A program made the translations under genes and the position numbers. DNA of 64,000 bases from assembly GCA_027214345.1 (NCBI GenBank), contig JAPWHR010000018.1, positions 42,707 to 106,706 on the forward strand. The letters are read 5' to 3'. The notes under the pieces were generated by a model, which saw nothing but the letters and a program-made list of their open reading frames with translations, was not told the origin of the DNA and did no database searches. Source of the DNA: Comamonadaceae bacterium G21597-S1. Its GTDB lineage: Bacteria; Pseudomonadota; Gammaproteobacteria; Burkholderiales; Burkholderiaceae_C. Shown here one piece after another: positions 17,692 to 27,502 of this stretch (positions are counted from its first letter, which is position 1; every line of letters begins with the position of its first letter).

Positions 17692-18864
17692 TCATGATGC
17701 CTGCGCCTCCATCTGCACCAGATCCAGGATCTCCTGCGTGTGTTGCCCCAGCCGCGGCGGCGCGCGGCGCAGGCCGACCGGCGCCTCGGACATCTGGATC
17801 GGGCTGCCAACGAAGCGGCAGGTCTGGCCTTCGCCCGGGCCTTCCATCAGCATCTGGTTGTGCAGCGTCTGCGGGTCGACCAGCGCCTCGCGCAGGTCGC
17901 GCACCGGCGCGCACAGCAGGTCCTGCTGTTCGAGCCGCTCCAGCCAGTGGTCGCGCGTGTTGCTGGCGAACTGGTTGCGGAACAGGGCCTGCAGTTCGGC
18001 CTTGTGCTTGAACTGCTGGTTCAGGTTGCAGAACTTCGGGTCGGCGGAGAGGTCGGGAAGGTCGAGCGCCTTGCAGATGTCCTGCAGTGGATTGGCCTTG
18101 AACGCGCCGACCAGCACCAGTGCGCCGTCCTGGGTGTCGAACACGCCCGACAGTGGCATCGCGGCCCAGTTGACCTCGGAGTCGGCCATCATGATCATTG
18201 CCGCCTCCTGCATCTGCATTGCCAGCATCGAGTTGTACAGCGACACGCTGACCTTCTGACCGACACCGGTCTTGCCGCGTTGCAGCAAGGCCAGCAGGAT
18301 GCCCTGCACCATGTGCATGCCGGCGCTGTAGTCGCACAACGCGGTCGGGTAGACCGACACCGGCACCGATGCGTCGGCGCGCCGGTGCATGACGCCGCTC
18401 ATGGCCTGGGCCAGCACGTCCTGCCCGCCCTTGTGCGCATACGGGCCGCTGTCGCCGTAGCCGGTACCCACGGCGTAGATGATGCGCGGGTTGATCGCGC
18501 GGCAGTCCTCGTAGCCCAGGCCCATGCGTTCCATCACGCCGGCGCGGAAGTTGTTGACGACCACGTCGGCGTCCGCGATCAGCGCCTTGACCGCGGCCAG
18601 AGCCGCCGGGTCGCGCAGGTCGAGCGCGGCGCTGCGCTTGTTGCGGTTCAGGCTGCAGAAGATCGGGTTGTCTGCGCCATGCACCGGCTCGAAGGTCGAG
18701 CGGCTCAGGTCGCCGGCGCCCTTGCGTTCGATCTTCAGGATGTCGGCGCCGTAGTCGCCGAGCATCTGGGTGCAGACCGGGCCCATCATGACCTGGGTGA
18801 AGTCGACGACACGGATGCCGGCCAATGGCAGGTCGGCGGCGGCAGGAGTGGCAGTGGTGGTCAT
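17692..18864 (-). CDS. CaiB/BaiF family (class III) CoA-transferase
   Basis: A 390-residue family III CoA-transferase that would move CoA between acids. It has IRVVDFTQVMMGPVCTQMLGDYGAD and IERKGAGDLSR at the N-terminus, the NRNKRSAALDL segment, and Asp178 in TALCDYSAG at the place of the catalytic aspartate. The ATG overlaps the stop of the upstream FAD oxidoreductase as ATGA, so the two are probably translationally coupled. It likely activates the pathway substrate to its CoA ester. Confidence 0.93.
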   Translation of the reverse strand: MTTTATPAAADLPLAGIRVVDFTQVMMGPVCTQMLGDYGADILKIERKGAGDLSRSTFEPVHGADNPIFCSLNRNKRSAALDLRDPAALAAVKALIADADVVVNNFRAGVMERMGLGYEDCRAINPRIIYAVGTGYGDSGPYAHKGGQDVLAQAMSGVMHRRADASVPVSVYPTALCDYSAGMHMVQGILLALLQRGKTGVGQKVSVSLYNSMLAMQMQEAAMIMMADSEVNWAAMPLSGVFDTQDGALVLVGAFKANPLQDICKALDLPDLSADPKFCNLNQQFKHKAELQALFRNQFASNTRDHWLERLEQQDLLCAPVRDLREALVDPQTLHNQMLMEGPGEGQTCRFVGSPIQMSEAPVGLRRAPPRLGQHTQEILDLVQMEAQAS

Positions 18865-20258
18865 ACGGTCTCCAAGATGGCGTCGCTGGTGGCCAGTGCG
18901 CGCGCCAGCGCCGGCACGTCGGCATTGCGCCCGTGCTGGTCGCCCGGATCGCAACCCTGGGCGCGCAAGGCCTTCTGGACCGCGGCCACGTCGACGTTGC
19001 GCACGACGACGTTGGCGTTGACCGCCAGCGCCGCGGCGACACCGGCCGCCTCGCCCATGGCCATGCACGGCGGGATCTCGCGCGAGATCTTCTGCGCCTG
19101 CGAGGTCACCGAATAATGGCGCCCGGCCACCAGCAGGTTGTCGACTTTCTGCGGCAGCAACACGCGGTAGGGCATGTAGTAGTCGCGGCCCCGTGCGATG
19201 CTGTCGGCGAACTTCGTGCGCTGCTGCAGGTCTTCCTTGGTCATGATGTATTCGCCCTCGAGCAGCCGGGTCTGGCGCACGCCGGTCTGCGGCGCGACGT
19301 CGACGACGAAGCAGTTCTCGAAGCCGGGCAACTTCTCGCGCACGAAGTCGACCAGCGCGTGCAGGTGGCCGCGCCCGCGCACCTCGGCCGTGGTCAGGTC
19401 CTCGACCTTCTGACCGTCCAGGCCGGCCATGTGCGGGCAGTTGCACCAGACGATGCCGGGCAGCGGCGTCTTGAGCCACCAGTAGCCCCAGGAGCCGCCC
19501 AGGATCTTCTTGATCTGGCGGTCCAGCGCGGCGAAGGCCTCGGGCTCCTCGCGTTCGAAACGTTCGGCCTCATCGGTGTCGACGCCGCCCAGGCGGAACA
19601 CCGTGGTCATGATGTAATTGCCGCCGGAGTGCGGCGCGCCGGCCGACGCGGCCACGTCGAGGTCGCCGGTGGTGTCGATCACGACCTGGCCCAGGATGGC
19701 CTGCGGGCCGGCCTTGCTCTCGCAGACCACGCCCTTGACCACGCCGTCCTCGACCAGCGTGTGCGAGAACCAGGAATGCAGGCGCAATTCGATGCCGGCC
19801 TCGAGCACCATCTCCAGCGACAGGCGTTTCCAGCCATCCGGGTCGAAGGCGGCGGCGAAACACACCGGATGCGGCTTCTCGTGGGTGTGGAAATCGAACG
19901 CGCCCCAGCGGCCCCAGCGCCGGTAGGCGGCCGGGTCGTAGCCCCATTCGTTCTCGCGCGGGTAGAACGCGTGTTTGCGCGCGGCCAGGCGCTCGATCAT
20001 CGTCATGCAGGTGCCGCGTACCGAGATCTCGTTCAGGTGGTTGTCCCACATGTCGTCGAGCACCAGCACCATGCCGCCGGAGGCCAGGCCGCCGAGGTGG
20101 TTGTAGCGCTCGAGCAGCGTGACCTTGGCGCCGTTGCGCGCCGCGGCCAGCGCGGCCGACACGCCGGCCGGGCCGCCGCCGACGACGACCACGTCGGCCT
20201 GCGATGCGACCTTGACGCCACGTGCCGGCTGTTCGATGGTGGTGTTCGTTGGGTTCAT
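18861..20258 (-). CDS. FAD-dependent oxidoreductase (FAD_oxidored, PF12831-like)
   Basis: A 465-residue flavoprotein with an N-terminal dinucleotide-binding motif VVVVGGGPAGVSAALAAARNG (about 23-43), LLERYNHLGGLASGG, an internal VVIDTTGDLDVAASAG segment and a C-terminal FAD-closing region VDNLLVAGRHYSVT ... IPPCMAMGEAAGVAAALA. This order is typical of the FAD_oxidored group. The substrate is unknown. An AAGG ribosome site precedes the start. Its gene overlaps the CoA-transferase gene by four bases and follows the ABC permease gene by 40 bases. Confidence 0.88.
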   Translation of the reverse strand: MNPTNTTIEQPARGVKVASQADVVVVGGGPAGVSAALAAARNGAKVTLLERYNHLGGLASGGMVLVLDDMWDNHLNEISVRGTCMTMIERLAARKHAFYPRENEWGYDPAAYRRWGRWGAFDFHTHEKPHPVCFAAAFDPDGWKRLSLEMVLEAGIELRLHSWFSHTLVEDGVVKGVVCESKAGPQAILGQVVIDTTGDLDVAASAGAPHSGGNYIMTTVFRLGGVDTDEAERFEREEPEAFAALDRQIKKILGGSWGYWWLKTPLPGIVWCNCPHMAGLDGQKVEDLTTAEVRGRGHLHALVDFVREKLPGFENCFVVDVAPQTGVRQTRLLEGEYIMTKEDLQQRTKFADSIARGRDYYMPYRVLLPQKVDNLLVAGRHYSVTSQAQKISREIPPCMAMGEAAGVAAALAVNANVVVRNVDVAAVQKALRAQGCDPGDQHGRNADVPALARALATSDAILETV

Positions 20259-20298
20259 GGTGGGTTTGCCTTTCAGTTCGGGTTCCGCCGCGTGGCGT

Positions 20299-21141
20299 TC
20301 AGGGAGACGTGGGTTCGGGTTGCCAGCGCATCACGGCGCGCTCCATCAGCGCCACGGCGAGGTAGAAGACGCCGGTGAGCAGCGCACTCATGACGATGGC
20401 CGAATACAGGAGCGCGGAGTCGAAGTTGTAGGTGGCCTGGATGATCAGCGCGCCGATGCCGCGGGTCGCGCCGATCCACTCGCCGACCACGGCGCCGATC
20501 ACGGCCAGCGAAGCGGAGATGCGCAGCGCCGAGAACAGGTAGGGCAAGGAGCTGTACAGGCGCAGCTTGAAGAACACCTCGGTCTTGCTGGCCGAGAGCA
20601 CGCGCATCAGCTCCATCGCCTGCGGGTTGGCCGCGTCCAGGCCGCGCACCATGTTCACCAACGACGGGAAGAAACACACCAGTGCCGCGATCGCGATCTT
20701 GGGCTCGACACCGTTGCCCATCAGCAGCACCAGCACCGGAGCCTTGGCGACGATGGGAATGGCGTTGAGCATCAGCGCGACCGGGAAGAAGATCTCATGC
20801 AGCGTCTTGTTGTGCACGAAGATCGTCGCGATGACGATGGCCACCAGGTTGCCGAGCAGAAAGCCGCCGGCGGCCTCCATGGCCGTGGGCAGGATGTTGT
20901 CGAGCAGCACCGCGCGCTTGGCGTACAGCGTCTCGAGCACCAGGAACGGCGACGGTGCGATGAACGGCTTGACGTCCAGGCCGACAACCAGTGCCCACCA
21001 GGTGAACAGCAACACGAACACGCCGATGGCCGGCATGATGCGTCGGCGCCAGACGAGCCGGTGTTGCCGGGCCTGGTGCGCGACCAGATCCGGGTCGTCG
21101 TGTGCGCTGCCCATCGGGGCTTGCAAGGTGGTCGTCGACAT
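20299..21141 (-). CDS. ABC transporter permease (SsuC/TauC/NMT1 type)
   Basis: A 280-residue inner-membrane permease with about six hydrophobic segments and the cytoplasmic loop ALRISASLAVIGAVVGEWIGATRGIG typical of the nitrate/sulfonate/taurine/pyrimidine-precursor importer class. It lies 12 bases downstream of its ATPase gene. The transported compound is unknown. Confidence 0.92.
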   Translation of the reverse strand: MSTTTLQAPMGSAHDDPDLVAHQARQHRLVWRRRIMPAIGVFVLLFTWWALVVGLDVKPFIAPSPFLVLETLYAKRAVLLDNILPTAMEAAGGFLLGNLVAIVIATIFVHNKTLHEIFFPVALMLNAIPIVAKAPVLVLLMGNGVEPKIAIAALVCFFPSLVNMVRGLDAANPQAMELMRVLSASKTEVFFKLRLYSSLPYLFSALRISASLAVIGAVVGEWIGATRGIGALIIQATYNFDSALLYSAIVMSALLTGVFYLAVALMERAVMRWQPEPTSP

Positions 21142-21153
21142 GGCGGTATTCCT

Positions 21154-22005
<852 letters not shown>

Positions 22006-22028
22006 GGTGGGGCGGTAGTCGCGGTGGA

Positions 22029-23057
22029 CTACGAGTTGCGCAGGCGGTATTCGCGGGTGGCGTTGAGCACGTCCATGGTCATCACCTCGTCGACCTTGGG
22101 CGTACGCTTGGTGAACTGGCCGAGCGCGGCGTACTGGTCGATCTGTTCCTGCCACACGCCCTTGTCCATCGTGCCCCAGCCGTTCTTGCCGGTCAGGTCG
22201 TTGTAGGCGAAGGCCATCAGCGCGTCGACCGCCAGGCGCTCGTCCGGGCCGTTGAGGTTGGGGTATTCCTTGATCAGCAGCTCGACCGCGGCGTCGCGGT
22301 TCTTGTTCGCATACGCCCAGCCGCGGGCGGTGGCGCGCAGGAAACGCTGCAGCAGCTCGGGCTTGGTGCGGATCATCTCGGTGGTGGCGTAATACGGCAG
22401 CGCATACAGCCTCACGCCGGTGTCCCACAGCCGCATGTCGACGCGCTCGGCGCCGAGCGGCTTGAGCGCCGTGGTGTTGGTCAGCCATCCGGTGACGGTG
22501 TCGACCTGGCCGGTCAGCAGCGGCGTCATGTCGCTGCCGATCGGGATGATGGTCATGGACTTCTCGTCGATCTTGTTCTTGGCCAGCAGCGCGCGCAGCA
22601 GCACCATGCCGGTGGACTGGATGCCGATCTTCTTGCCCACCATGTCCTTGGGCGTGCGGATCGGGTTCTTCTTCAGCGAGAAGAAGGTGTAGGGGTGTTG
22701 CTGCAGGCCGGTGGCGAACACCTGGATCGGAAGGTCCTGCGACACTGCCAGCATGTTGGACGGGCTGGACGACACCTGGCCCACCTCGTAGCGGCCAGAC
22801 GCCACGATGGCCACGCCGTCGATGCTCGGCCCGCCGGGCTGGATCGAGAAATCGATGCCCTCGGTGTCGTAATACCCCAGCCGCTTGGCCACGACCTCGC
22901 CGATCTGGTTGCCGCCGGCGATCCAGCCCAGCTGCATGTTGATCTTGGTCTTGCCCTGGCCGTGGGCCGACAGGGACAGGAATGCGCCGGCACCGGCGGC
23001 GGCACCGCAGGCAACCAGCTGGCGGCGAGTCAGAGAAGGGGACGGGTTCATCTGCAA
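22029..23057 (-). CDS. ABC transporter substrate-binding protein (NMT1/SsuA type)
   Basis: A 342-residue periplasmic binding protein with a twin-arginine-like leader (TRRQLVACGAAAGAGAFLSLSAHG) and an NMT1/SsuA-type domain (INMQLGWIAGGNQIGEVVAKRLGYYDTEGIDFSI). It is the first gene of the minus-strand catabolic run ending at 13774. The ligand class for this family includes sulfonates, pyrimidines and aromatic acids, and the sequence does not narrow it further. Confidence 0.92.
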   Translation of the reverse strand: MQMNPSPSLTRRQLVACGAAAGAGAFLSLSAHGQGKTKINMQLGWIAGGNQIGEVVAKRLGYYDTEGIDFSIQPGGPSIDGVAIVASGRYEVGQVSSSPSNMLAVSQDLPIQVFATGLQQHPYTFFSLKKNPIRTPKDMVGKKIGIQSTGMVLLRALLAKNKIDEKSMTIIPIGSDMTPLLTGQVDTVTGWLTNTTALKPLGAERVDMRLWDTGVRLYALPYYATTEMIRTKPELLQRFLRATARGWAYANKNRDAAVELLIKEYPNLNGPDERLAVDALMAFAYNDLTGKNGWGTMDKGVWQEQIDQYAALGQFTKRTPKVDEVMTMDVLNATREYRLRNS

Positions 23058-23269
23058 ATCTCCTGGGTTCGTGGCGCCCGGATGGTGTGGGCGGGTCCAT
23101 TCTGGAGACGGCAGCGTGTACGCGCAAGAACTCTTTTTCTACATGCGCGATGCCAAAATTAGAGCGCCAACCCGTTCAGGTGCTGCAGCCCCGGCGGGAA
23201 ATGGGTGGCCCCCGCATGCGGCTGATGCAGCTGGTTGACGCCATGGCGCCGCGGGGTCGCCGCGGCCAC

Positions 23270-23911
23270 TCAGCCGGGCGGTACGAAGGCCTGGCGCGCA
23301 TCGAGCGCGCGGGCCCGCACGACGCAACCCTCGAGATGGTCGTTGACCAGACCCATGGCCTGCATGAAGGCGTACACGGTGGTGGGACCGACGAAGCTCC
23401 AGCCCTGCTTCTTGAGGTCCTTGGACAAGGCGATGGACTCCGCCGACGTCGTCATCGCACGCAATGCCGCGCGTGTGACCTGCGCCGGTCGGGTGGAAGG
23501 GTCCGGTTCCCAGCGCCAGAAATACGCGGCCAGCGAACCGCAGGTATCGCGCAGCTGCAAGGCGCGCTGCGCGTTGTTGATCACCGATTCGATCTTTCCG
23601 CGGTGGCGCACGATGCCGGCGTCCAGCAGCAGGCGCGATACGTCGCGGTCATCGAAACGCGCAATGGCCTCGATATCGAAGTTGGCGAATCCGGCGCGGA
23701 AGGCTTCGCGCTTGTTCAGGATGGTCAGCCAGCTCAACCCGCTCTGAAAACCTTCCAGGCAGATCTTCTCGAACAGGCGGCGGTCGTCGGCGACCGGGAA
23801 ACCCCATTCGGTGTCGTGATAGTCGCGGTAGGCCGCCGTTGAACGGCACCATGTGCAGCGGGCGACCGCGTGTTCGTCCGCGTAGAGGCCGTCGGGCAGG
23901 GCACTGGTCAT
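23270..23911 (-). CDS. tag: DNA-3-methyladenine glycosylase I
   Basis: A 213-residue base-excision repair enzyme that removes 3-methyladenine from DNA. Diagnostic motifs: RCTWC near the N-terminus with YHDTEWGFPV, EGFQSGLSWLTILNKREAFR, FGFVGPT-like SFVGPTTVYAFMQAMG, and a late DHLEGC. The first Cys, the His of YHDTEWG and the late His/Cys pair match the zinc ligands of E. coli Tag. It starts 10 bases after the stop of the GlcD-type oxidase gene. It ends 212 bases before the ABC operon. Confidence 0.94.
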   Translation of the reverse strand: MTSALPDGLYADEHAVARCTWCRSTAAYRDYHDTEWGFPVADDRRLFEKICLEGFQSGLSWLTILNKREAFRAGFANFDIEAIARFDDRDVSRLLLDAGIVRHRGKIESVINNAQRALQLRDTCGSLAAYFWRWEPDPSTRPAQVTRAALRAMTTSAESIALSKDLKKQGWSFVGPTTVYAFMQAMGLVNDHLEGCVVRARALDARQAFVPPG

Positions 23912-23921
23912 CGCTCGGCAC

Positions 23922-25370
23922 CTACATCCGCACCACGCGACCCGGATTCATCAGGTTGTGCGGGTCCAGGGCCCGCTTGATCGCGCGCATCATCTCCAGT
24001 GCCACCGGTGGCTTGTAGCCGGGCAACTTGTCGACCTTCAGGCTGCCGATGCCGTGTTCGGCCGAGATCGAGCCGCCGAATTTCGCCACCGATTCGAACA
24101 CCAGCGTGTTGACGGTGGCCTCGTTGTCGCGCAGAAAGGCGGCGGCGTCCACGCCTTCGGGCGCCTGCACGTTGTAGTGCAGGTTGCCGTCGCCCAGGTG
24201 GCCGAAGTCGACCATGCGGATGCCGGGCAGGGCCTCGGCCAGCAGGGCGTCGGTGGCGGCGACGAAGGCGGGGATGCGCGAGATCGGGATCGAGATGTCG
24301 TGCTTGATGTTCAGGCCTTCGATCGCCTGTGCGATCGGCAGGTTCTCGCGGATCTGCCACAAGGCGCGGGCCTGGGCGATGCTCTCGGCGACGACGCCGT
24401 CGGTGATGCAGCCCTGTTCCATGCCGGCCTCGAGCAGGCGTTCGAACTGGCTGCGCGCATGTTCCTCGGACTCGTGGTCGGATACCTCGAGCAATACGCA
24501 CCAGGGTGTGGTCTCGTACAGCGGCACGGGGGACTGTGGCATGTGCCTGGCCACCAGCGACAGCGCGAACTGGCCCATGACCTCGAAGCCGGTCAGGCCG
24601 GCGCCCAGGGTCTTGTGCGCCAGGCCCAGCAGCGCCACCGCATGTTCCATCGACGGCACGGCGGCCCAGGCGGTGAGTTGGGCGGCCGGCAGCGGCACCA
24701 GCTTCATCGCCGCGGCGGTGATGATGCCCAGCGTGCCTTCGGAGCCGATGAACAGGTTGCGAAGGTCGTAGCCGGTGTTGTCCTTGCGCAGGCCGCCCAG
24801 GCCGTTCCAGATCTCGCCCTGCGCGGTGACGACCTCCAACCCCAGGCACAGGTCGCGGGTGTTGCCATACCGCACGACCTGGGTGCCGCCGGCGTTGGTG
24901 CCCAGGTTGCCGCCGATGGTGCAGCTGCCTTCGGCGGCCAGGCTCAGCGGGAACAGGAAGCCGTCCCTGGCGGCCGCTTCCTGCAGGTTCTGCAGCACGC
25001 AGCCGGCCTGGGCGGTCAGTGTCAGGTTGCCGGCATCGAGCGACTCGATCCGGTTCATGCGTTGCAGGTTCAGCACCACCTGCCGGCCGGACGCATCGGG
25101 CACGGCGCCCACCACCATGCTGGTATTGCCGCCCTGCGGCACGATGCTCACCCCGGTGGCGGACTGCATCTCGGCACACAGCCGGACGACCTGGGCCACC
25201 TCGTGGGTGCTGGCCGGTCGCACGACGGCCAGCGCCTGGCCGCGGCTGCGCTTGCGCCAGTCCTGCTCCCAGGCGGCCAGGTCGGCATCGGGGTCGTCGT
25301 GGGTCAGCACGTGCGGCTGGCCGACGATGCGGCGCAAGCCGTCGAGAAGAGCGTGTGAGGGATCGGACAT
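23922..25370 (-). CDS. FAD-linked oxidase, GlcD/D-lactate dehydrogenase type
   Basis: A 482-residue flavoenzyme with an N-terminal FAD_binding_4 domain (VSIVPQGGNTSMVVGAVPD; CTIGGNLGTNAGGTQVVRYGN) and a C-terminal FAD-oxidase domain (MVDFGHLGDGNLHYNVQAP; GGSISAEHGIGSLKVD; LDPHNLMNPGRV). These enzymes oxidise D-2-hydroxy acids such as D-lactate, glycolate or D-2-hydroxyglutarate; the substrate is not resolved here. The start at 25370 follows the DUF2069 gene by 31 bases; an upstream in-frame codon lies inside that gene and is rejected. Confidence 0.92.
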   Translation of the reverse strand: MSDPSHALLDGLRRIVGQPHVLTHDDPDADLAAWEQDWRKRSRGQALAVVRPASTHEVAQVVRLCAEMQSATGVSIVPQGGNTSMVVGAVPDASGRQVVLNLQRMNRIESLDAGNLTLTAQAGCVLQNLQEAAARDGFLFPLSLAAEGSCTIGGNLGTNAGGTQVVRYGNTRDLCLGLEVVTAQGEIWNGLGGLRKDNTGYDLRNLFIGSEGTLGIITAAAMKLVPLPAAQLTAWAAVPSMEHAVALLGLAHKTLGAGLTGFEVMGQFALSLVARHMPQSPVPLYETTPWCVLLEVSDHESEEHARSQFERLLEAGMEQGCITDGVVAESIAQARALWQIRENLPIAQAIEGLNIKHDISIPISRIPAFVAATDALLAEALPGIRMVDFGHLGDGNLHYNVQAPEGVDAAAFLRDNEATVNTLVFESVAKFGGSISAEHGIGSLKVDKLPGYKPPVALEMMRAIKRALDPHNLMNPGRVVRM

Positions 25371-25401
25371 GGACAGGGGCAGGTGGGAAGAAGGGGTTTG
25401 C

Positions 25402-25788
25402 TCAGGATTCGGCCGATGCCGGCGGCACCGCCTTGCGCAGGCGCAGGCGCACATGCAGGGCACATGCGACGAACAGCGTCACGCACAGCGCCACCTGCGC
25501 CAGGGCCAGCCAGTTGCCCGGCGGCTTGTCGCCCCAGGCGCGTACCACGCCTTCGGTGAAATACAGCCAGACCATCAGGCTGACCCAGCGGTAGGTGTAC
25601 ATGCGGTTCTTCAGCAGGCCGGCCAGCGGGATGCACAGCGGCAACGCCTTGAGCGCGAGCCAGGAGCCGCCGGGGCGCAGCGGCGCCAGCCACAGCTCCC
25701 ACGCCAGGCTGAGCAGGATCATGCCCAGCAGGCTGCCCACGGCCAGCGTGCGGGTCAGGATGACGGTCGGGTCGGCGGCGCTGGCCAT
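25402..25788 (-). CDS. DUF2069 family small membrane protein
   Basis: A 128-residue inner-membrane protein with about four hydrophobic segments and the family signature LPLCIPLAGLLKNRMYTYRWVSLMVWLYFTEG. The function is not known. It heads a minus-strand group with the GlcD-type oxidase and tag and is divergent from the YihY gene. Confidence 0.9.
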   Translation of the reverse strand: MASAADPTVILTRTLAVGSLLGMILLSLAWELWLAPLRPGGSWLALKALPLCIPLAGLLKNRMYTYRWVSLMVWLYFTEGVVRAWGDKPPGNWLALAQVALCVTLFVACALHVRLRLRKAVPPASAES

Positions 25789-25897
25789 GTCAGGCGCGCC
25801 CGCGCCGCGGGGATCGGCAAGGGCGCGATGGCGCGTTCGGGGGCGTGGCGGCGTGCAGGCGTGGGGCGGGTCTCATCGTGGTGGCATCATACCGGCC

Positions 25898-27112
25898 ATG
25901 CCCATGCCGCCGCGCCTGCAGTCCTTGCTGGACGACCTGGCCCATTTCCCCTGGAGAAACACGGTCCTGACGCTGCGCGAGCGGTTCCGGGACGACCGCC
26001 TGGGGCTGACCGCCAGCAGCCTGACCTTCACGACCACCATTGCACTGGTGCCGCTGTTCACGGTCGCGCTGGCGATCTTCACCGCGTTCCCGATGTTCGG
26101 CAAGCTGCAGGTCGTGCTGCAGCGCTGGCTGGTCGACAACCTGGTGCCGGACACGATCGCACGCCAGGTGCTGGGTTACCTGACGCAGTTCGCCAGGCAG
26201 GCCAACCAGCTCGGCGGCGTCGGCCTGGTGATCCTGCTCGCCACCGCGCTGGCGCTGATCCTGACCATCGACCGCACGCTCAACGGCATCTGGCGGGTGC
26301 GGCGCAAGCGGCGCCTGGCGCAACGCATCCTCGTGTATTGGGCGGCCATCACGCTCGGGCCGCTGGTGCTGGGGGCCAGCATCACGCTGACCTCGTACGC
26401 GGTCGGCATGTCGCGTGGCCTGGCCGGCGGTGCCCAGGGCGGCATCGGCCTGTTGCTCGACGCGCTGCAGTTCCTGATCCTGGCCTTCGGCGCGGCCGCG
26501 ATGTACCGCTACGTGCCCTACACCCAGGTCAAGTGGGCCCATGCCTGGACCGGTGGCCTGTTCGCGTCCATTGCCGTCGAGGTCGCGAAGAAGCTGCTGG
26601 TGTTCTACCTGGCCATGGTGCCGACCTATTCGGTCGTGTACGGCACGTTTGCGACCGTGCCCATCATGCTGGTGTGGATCTACCTGGTCTGGGTCATCAT
26701 CCTGCTGGGCGCCGTGATCGCCGCCTACCTGCCCAGCCTGCTGGCGGGCGTGGCCCGTCGCGGCCTGGGTGCGGGCTGGCAGTTCCAGCTGGCGCTGGAA
26801 ACCTTGCGCCTGCTGCAGCAGGCCCGTGACGTGACCAGCCGAGGCCTGACCGTGCCGCAACTGGCCAAGGCGCTGCGGGTCAGCGCGCTGGGCATCGATT
26901 CGTCGCTGCAGGCGCTGGTGGAACTGGACTGGGTGGCGCGGCTCGACGACGACTTCGGCGATGAAGGCCCGCGTTATGTATTGCTCGTCGACCCGCAGGC
27001 CACGTTGCTCGAGCCGCTGGTGCAGTCACTGCTGCTGCGCCACAACTCCAGCACCGATGCCATCTGGGAGCGGGCGCAGCTGGGGCGGGCCCTCCTGGGC
27101 GAGGTCTTGTAG
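25898..27112 (+). CDS. YihY/virulence factor BrkB family membrane protein
   Basis: A 404-residue protein with a six-segment YihY/UPF0761 membrane domain (residues about 15-285: DDRLGLTASSLTFTTTIALVPLFTVALAIF, MYRYVPYTQVKWAHAWTGGLFAS, TYSVVYGTFATVPIMLVWIYLVW) and a soluble C-terminal region of about 110 residues that looks like a winged helix (LTVPQLAKALRVSALGIDSSLQALVELDWVARL). The C-terminal extension occurs in a subset of proteobacterial members. The function of the family is unsettled. The start follows a short divergent gap to the DUF2069 gene. Confidence 0.9.
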   Translation: MPMPPRLQSLLDDLAHFPWRNTVLTLRERFRDDRLGLTASSLTFTTTIALVPLFTVALAIFTAFPMFGKLQVVLQRWLVDNLVPDTIARQVLGYLTQFARQANQLGGVGLVILLATALALILTIDRTLNGIWRVRRKRRLAQRILVYWAAITLGPLVLGASITLTSYAVGMSRGLAGGAQGGIGLLLDALQFLILAFGAAAMYRYVPYTQVKWAHAWTGGLFASIAVEVAKKLLVFYLAMVPTYSVVYGTFATVPIMLVWIYLVWVIILLGAVIAAYLPSLLAGVARRGLGAGWQFQLALETLRLLQQARDVTSRGLTVPQLAKALRVSALGIDSSLQALVELDWVARLDDDFGDEGPRYVLLVDPQATLLEPLVQSLLLRHNSSTDAIWERAQLGRALLGEVL

Positions 27113-27117
27113 TTACC

Positions 27118-27462
27118 GTGGCCGCACACGGCGTCGGCCGTGACGCCATCATGGCGGCAGCTTGCCTGCGGCACCGGGGCGACGTACCCTTCCCGAGGAG
27201 CGGCGATGCCGTCGTCGGCATCTTCCAGGGCCTGTTCGAACGCAACCTGCTGACGTTCAATCCCGGCTGGGACAGCCGGGCGGCGAAACTGCCGGCCTTC
27301 GTCGACGTGCGGGAGATCCAGCGTCGATTGAAGGCGCAGGGCATCACCATCGACAACGCCGCCGATGAAAAATCGTCCGGGCCGGCCAGTTTCGTCGTGG
27401 AGGATCCCGACGGCAACCGGATCCTGTTCGATCAGCATGTCAACGGGCCCGCCGTGCACTAG
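27118..27462 (+). pseudogene. 5'-truncated VOC/glyoxalase-family gene
   Basis: From about base 27208 the frame reads AVVGIFQGLFERNLLTFNPGWD, then FVDVREIQRRLKAQGI and GPASFVVEDPDGNRILFDQHV, a close match to the second half of a single-module VOC protein. Full-length members have about 50 more residues at the N-terminus carrying the first metal-binding half (KDI..SRAFYEKLGF). Here those are missing: the upstream 90 bases encode an unrelated Ala/Arg-rich stretch and then the end of the YihY gene. No upstream frame supplies the missing half. It is therefore most likely a decayed remnant; a short functional protein is less likely. Confidence 0.7.
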
Positions 27463-27502
27463 GCGTGCGAGGGTGTCCGGCGGGCGGCCCCCCGGCCGGC
27501 CG

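Noticed and set aside
23100..23170. A sigma-54 promoter upstream of the NMT1-type operon
   Set aside because: TGGCAT is present but the -12 GC element is absent at the right spacing.
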